Part shown: piece by piece, positions 1 to 6,621 of the stretch
Numbering within the stretch: the stretch's first letter is position 1
How the letters are laid out: each line of letters begins with the position of its first letter
Origin: Sphingomonadaceae bacterium
GTDB taxonomy: Bacteria; Pseudomonadota; Alphaproteobacteria; Sphingomonadales; Sphingomonadaceae
Direction: 5' to 3'
Assembly (NCBI GenBank): GCA_002863155.1
Contig: PKED01000205.1
Span: forward strand, 1-41,693
DNA length: 41,693 nucleotides
Notes under the pieces: model-generated
Seen by the model: only the letters and a program-made list of their open reading frames with translations
Databases searched by the model: none
What the model was told of the DNA's origin: nothing
Made by a program: the position numbers and the translations under genes

Positions 1-43
1 TGCCCAGGCCGGTGCCTTCATCCTCGTCGCGGCGCTCGGCCAT
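1..43 (-). CDS. clpS: N-terminus of probable ClpS adaptor (partial, runs off left edge)
   Basis: Only the first 14 codons are present, reading MAERRDEDEGTGLG on the minus strand. This acidic, Gly-rich leader resembles the disordered N-terminus of sphingomonad ClpS, the adaptor that delivers N-degron substrates to ClpAP. ClpS commonly follows a phasin gene in this group, and a phasin gene lies just upstream here. Two further in-frame ATGs lie upstream, at 70 and 91, and no strong ribosome-binding site decides between the three. The diagnostic ClpS core is outside the window, so the call rests on the leader and on gene order. Confidence 0.45.
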   Translation of the reverse strand, partial: MAERRDEDEGTGLG

Positions 44-170
44 TGCGATCGGCTGGGCCGGTAGGGCCATCGGGGAAAGTGGTGCTGCCATGTGAACGCG
101 AAAATATGGCACGCCGGGGGGCAAGGGCAAGAGGCAAGCGCGCACAAACATTCAGCATGGCACGGTCGGC

Positions 171-210
171 AAACGAAAAAGGGCGGCGGCTCGCCATCGA
201 GCCACCGCCC
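171..210 (-). terminator. Rho-independent terminator of the phasin gene
   Basis: On the minus strand, 13-base arms (181-193 and 198-210, one G-T wobble) enclose a 4-base loop. They are followed immediately by five T residues and then CGTTT. It lies 38 bases past the phasin stop codon and separates phaP from the clpS start. On the plus strand there is no T tract, so it acts in the minus direction only. Confidence 0.9.
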
Positions 211-247
211 TTCGGATCGTTCCGGCGCGCTGTCGGCGCCGTTCGGG

Positions 248-1093
248 TTACGCCGCGATCTTGATCTTCTCGGCCGCAACCGCGACGCGGTTCGAGATCG
301 GCTGAGCGACATCGCCGGCCAGCTTGAGCATCGCTTCGGTGTTCTTCGAGGTTTCGGCGACCATCGAGTCGAAAGCGGTGCGCACGAAGTCGCTCTGCAG
401 CTTCATGAAATCGGCCGGGGTCTTCACCGACGCCATGTTGCGCATCGCGGCGGTGGCGCCCTCGAAGGTCTTGCGCGTGAATTCGGCAGCTTCCTGGCTC
501 ATCGTCTCGATGCCCTTGGCAGCGATCTTCGACGATTCGACCAGCGCTTCGACATTGCCCTTGCTCAGGTCGTTCATGTCGGCGAACAGCTGGGTGCTCT
601 TTTCCATCGCGGCCTTGGTGCGCTCGTTCATGTCAACGAACAGGGCCTGGGTCTTTTCGGTGGCGGTGTGGATCGTGTTTTCCATGAAAGTCTCTTTCTT
701 GCTTGCAGCCTTGATCGTTTCAACGGCTGCCTTGGGGGTGATCGCCTCGACTGCGGGGGCAGGCGCGGCGGCAGGGGTAATGACGGGTTCACTGGCCGGT
801 TGAGCCGGTGCCGCGACGACCGGTGCCGTCGCGACCGGCGTTTCGACGACGGGCTTGGATGCTTCGACCGGCGCCGCTGCAACGGGCTTCGTTGCAACAG
901 CCTTGGGCGCGGCAACCTTGGCGGCGACCGGTTTTGCGACAGTCGCCTTGGCTGCGACCGGCGCCGCTACGGGTGCAGGTGCAGCGACGGGCGCCGTGGT
1001 CTTGACTTCCGGCTTCGCGACCTTGGCCGCTACGGGTGCGGCCTTGGTGGCGACCTTGGTCGGGGCGTCCGACTTCGGACCCTTGCTTGCCAT
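248..1093 (-). CDS. phaP: Phasin family protein with Ala/Pro/Lys-rich N-terminal extension
   Basis: Phasins coat the surface of PHA granules. The C-terminal half (about residues 133-281) is amphipathic and helical, as in the phasin family, with recurring segments such as ALFVDMNERTKAAMEK and QLFADMNDLSK. Residues 1-130 are low complexity, built from AAP/VAAK/KPVAA units, and resemble the histone-H1-like tail of PhaF-type phasins, but at the N-terminus. The start at 1093 is chosen because GGAG stands six bases before this ATG; an upstream in-frame ATG at 1105 would put that GGAG inside the gene. It lies downstream of phaC on the same strand but has its own promoter, two repeated TGC-rich sites and a strong terminator. 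The family call is firm; the role of the basic tail, perhaps DNA or nucleoid binding, is inference. Confidence 0.9.
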   Translation of the reverse strand: MASKGPKSDAPTKVATKAAPVAAKVAKPEVKTTAPVAAPAPVAAPVAAKATVAKPVAAKVAAPKAVATKPVAAAPVEASKPVVETPVATAPVVAAPAQPASEPVITPAAAPAPAVEAITPKAAVETIKAASKKETFMENTIHTATEKTQALFVDMNERTKAAMEKSTQLFADMNDLSKGNVEALVESSKIAAKGIETMSQEAAEFTRKTFEGATAAMRNMASVKTPADFMKLQSDFVRTAFDSMVAETSKNTEAMLKLAGDVAQPISNRVAVAAEKIKIAA

Positions 1094-1117
1094 GACTGGC
1101 TCCATTCGAGTTGTTGC

Positions 1118-1127
1118 TGCACCGCAA
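1118..1127 (-). promoter_or_regulatory. TGC-rich operator-like site A at the phaP promoter (PhaR-like)
   Basis: TGCACCGCAA on the plus strand (TTGCGGTGCA on the minus strand) lies across the end of the -10 element and the expected start of transcription. It is flanked by TTGT on one side and TAT on the other, forming an imperfect palindrome. PhaR/PhbR repressors of alphaproteobacteria are known to bind TGC-rich palindromes near phasin genes. Assignment to PhaR is inference. Confidence 0.45.
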
Positions 1128-1154
1128 TATAATCGGGCCAACCCGCCAAATCAA
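1119..1154 (-). promoter_or_regulatory. phaP promoter
   Basis: On the minus strand, TTGATT (1149-1154) and TATATT (1126-1131) are separated by exactly 17 bases, a good sigma-70 spacing. Transcription would start near 1119, giving a leader of about 25 nt before the phasin ATG. The -10 element overlaps one copy of the TGC-rich repeat, which would allow repression. Confidence 0.6.
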
Positions 1155-1160
1155 GTATTT

Positions 1161-1180
1161 TTTGTGCACCGCAACAAAAA
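1161..1180 (-). promoter_or_regulatory. TGC-rich operator-like site B at the phaP promoter (PhaR-like)
   Basis: A second exact copy of the ten-base core TGCACCGCAA lies at 1165-1174, 47 bp from site A and just upstream of the -35 element. The flanks (TTTTTG and CAAAAA) make it a near-palindrome with one inserted base. Two identical cores bracketing a promoter support binding of a repressor such as PhaR. Confidence 0.45.
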
Positions 1181-1217
1181 TGTGCTCAGTCGGTCAAACC
1201 TCTGTATTTCAGCCGCT

Positions 1218-2990
1218 TTATCGCGCCTTTACATATTGCCCTGGTGCATCGTCAAGCGCAGCGAGCGCGCCCTTGCCCGGCACGCGCGCGCCTTTTGCTG
1301 CGACCTTCTTTTCGTCGAGACCCTGTAGCCATTCGATCCAGTCGGGCCACCAGCTGCCCTTGGTCTCGGTCGCACCAGCCGCGAAATCGGCGAGCGTCCC
1401 GTCGAGCGCCGAATTGGTCCAATATTGGTATTTCCCGGCCGCTGGCGGATTGACCACGCCGGCGATATGCCCCGATCCGGCGAGCACGAATCGCATCGGA
1501 CCGGCAAACTGGCGGGTCAGCTGCCACACGCTCTCGGGAGGCGCGATATGGTCTTCGCGCCCCGCCTGGATATAGCTCGGCGTCGCCACCCGCGTCAGGT
1601 CGATCGGTGTCCCGCCGATGCTGAGCGCGCCCGGCCGCACCAGCAGGTTGTCGCGGTACAGATCGCGCAGATAGCTCAGATGCCATTTGCTTGGCAGGTT
1701 GGTTGTATCGCCGTTCCAGTGGAGCAGGTCGAACGGCGCATAATCCTGGCCGAGCAGATAGTTGTTCGTCACATAATTCCAGATCAGGTCGCGCCCGCGC
1801 AGCAGATTGAAGGTCGCAGCCATATATCGCCCGTCGAGAAAGCCATCGGGGGATATCTGCTCGATGAGCTTCAGCTGGTCGTCGTCGACGAAATTCAGCA
1901 GCTCGCCCGCGCGGCTGAAATCGACCTGCGCGGTGAAGAACGTCGCGCTCTTGACCTTGCTGGCCTCCCCGCGCGCGGCGAGGACGGCCAGCGTTGCCGC
2001 GAGTGTGGTGCCGGCTACGCAATAGCCGATCGTGTGGACGTGATCGACGCCGAGCAGGTCGCGGATCGTGTCGATCGCGTCGATCTGGCCCGCTTCGACA
2101 TAATCGTCCCAGGTCACGTCCTTCATCGACGCATCAGCCGATCGCCAAGACACCATGAACACCGTCAGCCCCTGATCGACCGCCCATTTGATGAAGCTCT
2201 TCTCGGGCGTGAGATCGAGGATGTAGAAGCGGTTGATCCAAGGAGGGAAAATGACGAGAGGGGTCTCGAACACCTGTTTGGTCGCGGGACTGTACTGAAT
2301 CAGCTCGTAAAGCGGGGTGCGCTTGACGACCTTGCCCGGCGTCGTCGCGATGTTGCGACCGACCTCGAACGCATCGCCGTCGGTATGGGTCAGCTGCCCC
2401 TTGGACAGATCGGCAAGCATGTTCTGCAGGCCGCTCAGCAGGTTTTCGCCGCCGGTTTCCATCGTCCGTGCGATCACGAGTGGATTGGTCGCGGGGAAAT
2501 TGCTGGGGCTCATCGCCTCTACGATATTGCGGGTCGCGAAGCGCAGTTTCTCCTTCTGCTGCGCATCGATGCCTTCCATGTCGTCGACGCCGCGCTGGAG
2601 ATGGTCGGACACGAGCAGATAGCTCTGGCGGATCCAGTCGAACACGGGATTGTCGCGCCACGCCGGATCCTTGAAGCGCTTGTCCTTCGCGTGCACCGGA
2701 TTTTCGGGCTCGATGGGCGCGGTGTCTGGCGCGAGAAAGCGGGACCAGAGCTTCATGCTGTCGGTCCAGAAATCGCGCGCGCGTTCGATCGTGCGTGGAT
2801 CGGTGAAGCCGGGGATGATCGGAATGGCCGGCGTTTCCTCGATCGTCTGCAGGCCGGCTTCGAGCATCATCTGCTGCGCGCGGCCCATCACCCAGGTCCA
2901 GTGCTGCATGTCCTCGAGCGTGGGGATCGGCAGCGGCTGGAATGCCGTCTGCGCGTGCGGCGGCGGTGGGGGCGTTTCGCTTTCGGCCAT
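1218..2990 (-). CDS. phaC: Class I poly(R)-hydroxyalkanoic acid synthase PhaC
   Basis: Polymerises (R)-3-hydroxyacyl-CoA into polyhydroxyalkanoate at the granule surface. The 590-residue length fits class I PhaC. The modified lipase box GYCVAG holds the catalytic Cys at about residue 324; the Asp of GREDHIAPPES (about 480) and the His of GSGHIAGVVNPP (about 508) complete the triad, at nearly the same numbers as in the Cupriavidus enzyme. The start at 2990 is preferred because AAGAGGA stands five bases upstream; an in-frame ATG 63 bases earlier has no such site. A Pro-rich N-terminus precedes the conserved region. The phasin gene follows 124 bp downstream. No terminator is visible between the two, so some readthrough into phaP is possible. 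Confidence 0.97.
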   Translation of the reverse strand: MAESETPPPPPHAQTAFQPLPIPTLEDMQHWTWVMGRAQQMMLEAGLQTIEETPAIPIIPGFTDPRTIERARDFWTDSMKLWSRFLAPDTAPIEPENPVHAKDKRFKDPAWRDNPVFDWIRQSYLLVSDHLQRGVDDMEGIDAQQKEKLRFATRNIVEAMSPSNFPATNPLVIARTMETGGENLLSGLQNMLADLSKGQLTHTDGDAFEVGRNIATTPGKVVKRTPLYELIQYSPATKQVFETPLVIFPPWINRFYILDLTPEKSFIKWAVDQGLTVFMVSWRSADASMKDVTWDDYVEAGQIDAIDTIRDLLGVDHVHTIGYCVAGTTLAATLAVLAARGEASKVKSATFFTAQVDFSRAGELLNFVDDDQLKLIEQISPDGFLDGRYMAATFNLLRGRDLIWNYVTNNYLLGQDYAPFDLLHWNGDTTNLPSKWHLSYLRDLYRDNLLVRPGALSIGGTPIDLTRVATPSYIQAGREDHIAPPESVWQLTRQFAGPMRFVLAGSGHIAGVVNPPAAGKYQYWTNSALDGTLADFAAGATETKGSWWPDWIEWLQGLDEKKVAAKGARVPGKGALAALDDAPGQYVKAR

Positions 2991-3151
2991 GCTATCCTCT
3001 TCCGGTGCATCATCGGCGGGCGGGATCATTGCGATTTGCCCCAACCTCGCCAAGTCTCTAGCATCGGGCGGCGTCCGGTACGAGGGGGCAGCGCGCGGCG
3101 CCTACCATTGCCCCATCGATGCCGCTTGAAGGAAAGGCCCAGACTTTTCAG

Positions 3152-4360
3152 ATGTCCGACGAATTCTACCGCATCAAGCGCCTGCCGCCCTATGTCATCG
3201 CCGAAGTGAACGCGATGCGGGCGGCGGCGCGTGCGGGGGGGGAGGACATCATCGACCTCGGCATGGGCAATCCCGATCTGCCGCCGCCGCCGCACGTGAT
3301 CGAAAAGCTGTGCGAGGTCGCGGCCAAGCCCGATGCGCATGGTTATTCGGCCTCGCGCGGCATCCCGGGCCTACGCCGCGCCCAGGCGAACTACTATGGC
3401 CGTCGCTTCGGGGTCGACGTCGACCCCGAAAGCGAAGTCGTCGTCACCATGGGGTCGAAGGAAGGCCTTGCCAGCCTTGCGACGGCGATCACCGCGCCGG
3501 GAGACGTCGTGCTGGCGCCGAATCCCAGCTACCCGATCCACACTTTCGGCTTCATCATCGCCGGCGCGACGATCCGCGCGGTGCCGACGACGCCCGACGA
3601 CGCTTATTGGGAAGCGCTCGAACGGGCGATGAACTTCACGGTACCGCGCCCGTCGATCCTGGTCGTCAACTATCCGTCCAACCCGACGGCGGAAACGGTC
3701 GGCATCGATTTCTACGAACGCCTGGTTGCCTGGGCGCGCGAAAACAAGGTGTGGGTAATTTCCGACCTCGCTTATTCCGAGCTGTATTTCGACGGCAAGC
3801 CGACCACGTCGATCCTGCAGGTGAAGGGCGCAAAGGACGTTGCGGTCGAATTCACCAGCCTGTCCAAAACCTATTCGATGGCGGGCTGGCGGATCGGCTT
3901 TGCGGTCGGCAACAGGCAGCTGATCGCGGCGATGACCCGGGTCAAATCCTATCTCGATTACGGCGCTTTCACCCCGATCCAGGCAGCCGCCTGCGCCGCG
4001 CTCAACGGCCCGCAGGACATCGTCGAGAAGAACCGCGAACTTTACCACAAACGTCGCGACGTGCTGGTCGAAAGCTTTGGTCGCGCGGGATGGGACATTC
4101 CCGCGCCGCGCGCCTCGATGTTCGCCTGGGCGCCGCTGCCTCCGGCTTTGGCGCATTTAGGTAGCCTTGAGTTCAGCAAACAATTGCTGACATGCGCGCA
4201 CGTCGCCGTTGCGCCAGGGGTCGGCTATGGCGAGAATGGCGAGGGTTTCGTGCGGATCGCGATGGTCGAGAACGAACAGCGCCTGCGCCAGGCCGCGCGC
4301 AACGTCCGCCGTTATCTGCAGTCGATGGGTGTCAATACGCCGTCGCGCGATTCGGTGTGA
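3152..4360 (+). CDS. alaC: AlaC-type PLP-dependent aminotransferase
   Basis: A fold-type I aminotransferase that closely follows E. coli AlaC (glutamate-pyruvate aminotransferase) over its full length: RLPPYV, DLGMGNPD, HGYSASRGIPGLRRA, PNPSYPIHTFG, NYPSNPTAE and SYLDYGAFTP. The PLP-binding lysine is in SLSKTYSMAGWR (Lys239 from this start). It probably makes alanine from pyruvate and glutamate. The start at 3152 (MSDEFYRI) agrees with the family N-terminus; an ATG at 3119 would add 11 residues, and neither has an ideally spaced ribosome-binding site (AAGGAAAG lies 14 bases before 3152). The stop overlaps the GTG of the next gene. A diaminopimelate aminotransferase name is sometimes given to such proteins, but AlaC fits better. 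Confidence 0.9.
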   Translation: MSDEFYRIKRLPPYVIAEVNAMRAAARAGGEDIIDLGMGNPDLPPPPHVIEKLCEVAAKPDAHGYSASRGIPGLRRAQANYYGRRFGVDVDPESEVVVTMGSKEGLASLATAITAPGDVVLAPNPSYPIHTFGFIIAGATIRAVPTTPDDAYWEALERAMNFTVPRPSILVVNYPSNPTAETVGIDFYERLVAWARENKVWVISDLAYSELYFDGKPTTSILQVKGAKDVAVEFTSLSKTYSMAGWRIGFAVGNRQLIAAMTRVKSYLDYGAFTPIQAAACAALNGPQDIVEKNRELYHKRRDVLVESFGRAGWDIPAPRASMFAWAPLPPALAHLGSLEFSKQLLTCAHVAVAPGVGYGENGEGFVRIAMVENEQRLRQAARNVRRYLQSMGVNTPSRDSV

Positions 4361-5130
4361 TTGAGCCGCTCTATTCGCTGGCCGGCGTGTTTGTCGGGTT
4401 GCTCGTCGGGTTGACCGGCGTCGGCGGCGGATCGTTGATGACGCCATTGCTGGTTCTGATGTTCGGGTTCCATCCGGCGACCGCAGTCGGCACCGATCTG
4501 CTCTATGCGTCGGCGACCAAGACCGCGGGCACCGCCGTCCACGGCCGTCACGGCACCGTCGACTGGCAGGTCGTGCGGCGACTGGCGAGCGGCAGCGTGC
4601 CGTCAGCGGTCGCGATGCTGATCCTGCTGTCGCTGATCGACGCACGCGCGCCTGCCATGGCCGAAGTGATCTCGACGGTGCTCGGCATCGCGCTGATCCT
4701 GACGGCGATCTCGGTTTTCTTTCGACAATCGATCGTCGCTCGGCTCGCGCCGTTGTTCATGGGGGAGGATGATGCGCGGATCGGCCGGCTGACGCTGATC
4801 CTCGGCGTGGTCCTCGGGGTGCTGGTGTCGCTGACGTCGGTCGGGGCCGGCGCATTGGGCATGACCGCGCTGCTGATCCTGTATCCAAAGGTGCCGGTGG
4901 CGCGGCTGGTCGGATCGGACATCGCGCATGCGGTGCCGCTGACCCTCATCGCCGGGCTCGGTCATCTGTCGATGGGAACGGTCGATCTGTGGCTGCTGGC
5001 GTCGCTGTTGCTCGGCTCGATTCCCGGCATCATCGTCGGCAGCATGGTTGCGGCGCGGGTATCGGATCGCGTGCTCGTGCCGCTGCTTGCGGTCACGCTG
5101 GCAATCGTCGGGTTCAAGCTGCTCTTCTAG
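4357..5130 (+). CDS. TauE/SafE family sulfite/anion permease
   Basis: A 257-residue polytopic inner-membrane protein with the duplicated TauE/SafE pattern. The first repeat has GLLVGLTGVGGGSLMTPLL near the N-terminus, followed by GTDLLYASATKTAGT. The second repeat has GVLVSLTSVGAGALGMTALL and then VGSDIAHAVPL. Members export sulfite, sulfoacetate or related anions, but the substrate cannot be read from sequence. The start is GTG at 4357, which shares four bases (GTGA) with the stop of the aminotransferase gene and implies translational coupling. A longer open frame upstream of this GTG is only the shadow of alaC. Confidence 0.88.
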   Translation: MIEPLYSLAGVFVGLLVGLTGVGGGSLMTPLLVLMFGFHPATAVGTDLLYASATKTAGTAVHGRHGTVDWQVVRRLASGSVPSAVAMLILLSLIDARAPAMAEVISTVLGIALILTAISVFFRQSIVARLAPLFMGEDDARIGRLTLILGVVLGVLVSLTSVGAGALGMTALLILYPKVPVARLVGSDIAHAVPLTLIAGLGHLSMGTVDLWLLASLLLGSIPGIIVGSMVAARVSDRVLVPLLAVTLAIVGFKLLF

Positions 5131-5171
5131 CCCGGTTGACGCGGCGCCGCCCGCCCGCCATCGCGCGGGGC

Positions 5172-5597
5172 ATGACCCGGCCCGGTTTCGCCTTCTCCAC
5201 CCGCTTCAAGGTCCGCTATGCCGAAATCGACGGCCAGCGGATCGTGTTCAACTCGCGCTATCTCGAATATGCCGACTATGCCGTCGGCGAATTCTGGGCA
5301 TGGAGCGGCATGGACGCGCTCGGACCGGTCTGGACCTCGGCCGAGTTCCATGTCCGCCATACCGAGATCGACTATCTGAAGCCGTTCGCGATGGGCGACG
5401 AAATCGAGGCATTTGTGCGGGTCGAACGGATCGGCACGACCAGCCTGACCCAGCGTTTCGAGCTGTGCCACGCCGCGACCGGCGACCTGCACTGCGCGAT
5501 CGAGATGGTGATCGTCCATGTCGCGTCGCTTGGCGGACGACCGGCGCCGATTGCCGGTGAGGTGCGGACCGCGCTGGCTGCGCTCGCGGCGCGTTGA
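5172..5597 (+). CDS. Acyl-CoA thioesterase, 4HBT/YbgC-like hotdog fold
   Basis: A 141-residue single hotdog domain. The N-terminal motif KVRYAEIDGQRIVFNSRYLEY is the 4-hydroxybenzoyl-CoA thioesterase/YbgC signature with its conserved Asp. A central HTEIDYLKP strand and the closing FELCHA...CAIEMVIVHV strands complete the fold. It probably hydrolyses acyl-CoA thioesters in the cytoplasm; the substrate is unknown. ATG at 5172 is preceded by CGCGGGGC. It starts 41 bp after the TauE gene in the same direction and may share its transcript. Its end faces the HxlR gene stop, with 13 bp between them. Confidence 0.85.
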   Translation: MTRPGFAFSTRFKVRYAEIDGQRIVFNSRYLEYADYAVGEFWAWSGMDALGPVWTSAEFHVRHTEIDYLKPFAMGDEIEAFVRVERIGTTSLTQRFELCHAATGDLHCAIEMVIVHVASLGGRPAPIAGEVRTALAALAAR

Positions 5598-5610
5598 TCC
5601 TAACGGCCGA

Positions 5611-6093
5611 TCACTCCGCGGCGTCGGCCTCGCGCTCGATGTCTTCGGGGAGCGCCCAGAGCAGTTCGCCCTTCTTCAGCACCCGCCCGTCCCAGGCATG
5701 TACCTCGATCTGGCGGATCGGGCGGCGGTCGCGCTCGTCGACCAGCACCGGCGTGGCGGCGACGCCGGTTTCCCAGCGTTCACCCCATTGGCGCAGTGCG
5801 ATCATCGTCGGCAGCAGCGCGGCGCCCTTTTCGGTGAGCCGATATTCGATCTTGCGGCGATCATCGGGCATCGCGTCGCGTTTCAGGATACCGTGCTCGA
5901 CCAGCCGCGCGAGCCTGTTGGCAAGGATGTTGCGAGCGATACCAAGTTCGGACTGAAATTCCTCAAAATGGAACAGGCCGTTGAACGCCGCCCGCAGGAT
6001 CAGGAACGACCAGCGCTCACCCATCGCCTCCAGTGCAGCCGGCAGGCTGCACTCGGCAAGGTCGCGCAGGGGCTCTCGCAATTTGGCTTCCAT
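5611..6093 (-). CDS. HxlR-family winged-helix transcriptional regulator
   Basis: 160 residues. The HxlR pattern is clear: Cys15 in AECSLPAALEAMGERWSFLIL, the recognition region FEEFQSELGIARNILANRL, and the wing VEHGILKRDAMPDDRRKIEYRLTEKG. The last 50 residues extend beyond the core domain, with several charged stretches. Such proteins are dimeric and often sense redox or electrophile stress through the N-terminal Cys, though the signal here is unknown. The gene is divergent from a small secreted protein, and a near-perfect palindrome lies between them, so autoregulation together with control of the neighbour is likely. Confidence 0.9.
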   Translation of the reverse strand: MEAKLREPLRDLAECSLPAALEAMGERWSFLILRAAFNGLFHFEEFQSELGIARNILANRLARLVEHGILKRDAMPDDRRKIEYRLTEKGAALLPTMIALRQWGERWETGVAATPVLVDERDRRPIRQIEVHAWDGRVLKKGELLWALPEDIEREADAAE

Positions 6094-6138
6094 CAGACCC
6101 GTGATCCTATCGCATTTCGGTCGCTGCGCGACGAAAAT

Positions 6139-6178
6139 CTAAGTTTCTAGTTGCAACGAAAAACTTAGTAGACTAAGT
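6139..6178. promoter_or_regulatory. Probable HxlR operator: three CTAAGT half-sites
   Basis: A perfect inverted repeat ACTTAG-TAGA-CTAAGT lies at 6163-6178. A third half-site, CTAAGTTT (6139-6146), forms a second inverted pair with AAACTTAG (6161-6168). The cluster sits in the divergent intergenic region between the HxlR gene and the secreted-protein gene, 45-85 bp from the HxlR start, and is AT-rich compared with its surroundings. HxlR regulators typically bind such short palindromes. Binding is inferred from position and symmetry. Confidence 0.6.
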
Positions 6179-6244
6179 AGCGTTTAGCAACCTATTCGTT
6201 TGGCCGGGCTCCCCTCCCCAGGCGCCCTTTCGATGGAGACCGAT

Positions 6245-6556
6245 ATGACCCGCATGCTCTCGCTCGCCGCGCTTGCCACCTCGGCGCTGATGCTTGCCCC
6301 CGCCGCTGCTTCGGCGCAGGCCGGTGGCTATTACGCCGCCACGCCCGCCACGGCGCCCGCCAAGAATACGCTCATCACTTCCGGCACGTTGTGGAAGTGC
6401 ACCGACGGCGTCTGCGGCGCGGCCAAGAGCACGCAGCGCGACGTCATCATGTGTCAGATGGTCGCGCAGCGCATCGGCAAGCTCAACGCGTTCTCCGTCG
6501 CCGGCGCCGCTTTTGACGAAGCGACGCTCGCCAAGTGCAACAGCGTCGCCCGCTGA
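6245..6556 (+). CDS. Small exported protein, CC_3452-like family
   Basis: 103 residues with a clear Sec signal peptide: MTRML, then a hydrophobic Ala/Leu stretch, then ASAQA before the mature GGYYAATPA. The mature part has three Cys (WKCTDGVCGA and LAKCNSVAR) plus one in VIMCQMVAQRIG, spaced as in small alphaproteobacterial periplasmic proteins named after Caulobacter CC_3452. Function is unknown; disulfides are likely. ATG 6245 is chosen because GGAG ends six bases upstream; an ATG at 6233 would place that site inside the gene. The gene is divergent from the HxlR regulator and downstream of its palindrome, so it may be the regulator's target. Confidence 0.8.
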   Translation: MTRMLSLAALATSALMLAPAAASAQAGGYYAATPATAPAKNTLITSGTLWKCTDGVCGAAKSTQRDVIMCQMVAQRIGKLNAFSVAGAAFDEATLAKCNSVAR

Positions 6557-6621
6557 TCGGGCGGCATTTGACCCGCAACTATATGTTGCAAAGCAGCAGC
6601 ACGTAGCGCCACATTGGCGCT

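Noticed and set aside
92..1132. 346-codon plus-strand open frame opposite the phasin gene
   Set aside because: It is Arg/Gly-rich and without any family motif, arises from the GC-rich repeats of the phasin gene, and the phasin is well supported by promoter, ribosome-binding site and terminator.
1425..3209. 594-codon plus-strand open frame opposite phaC
   Set aside because: It lacks recognisable domains; phaC on the minus strand has a full catalytic triad. Long antisense frames are expected in GC-rich DNA.
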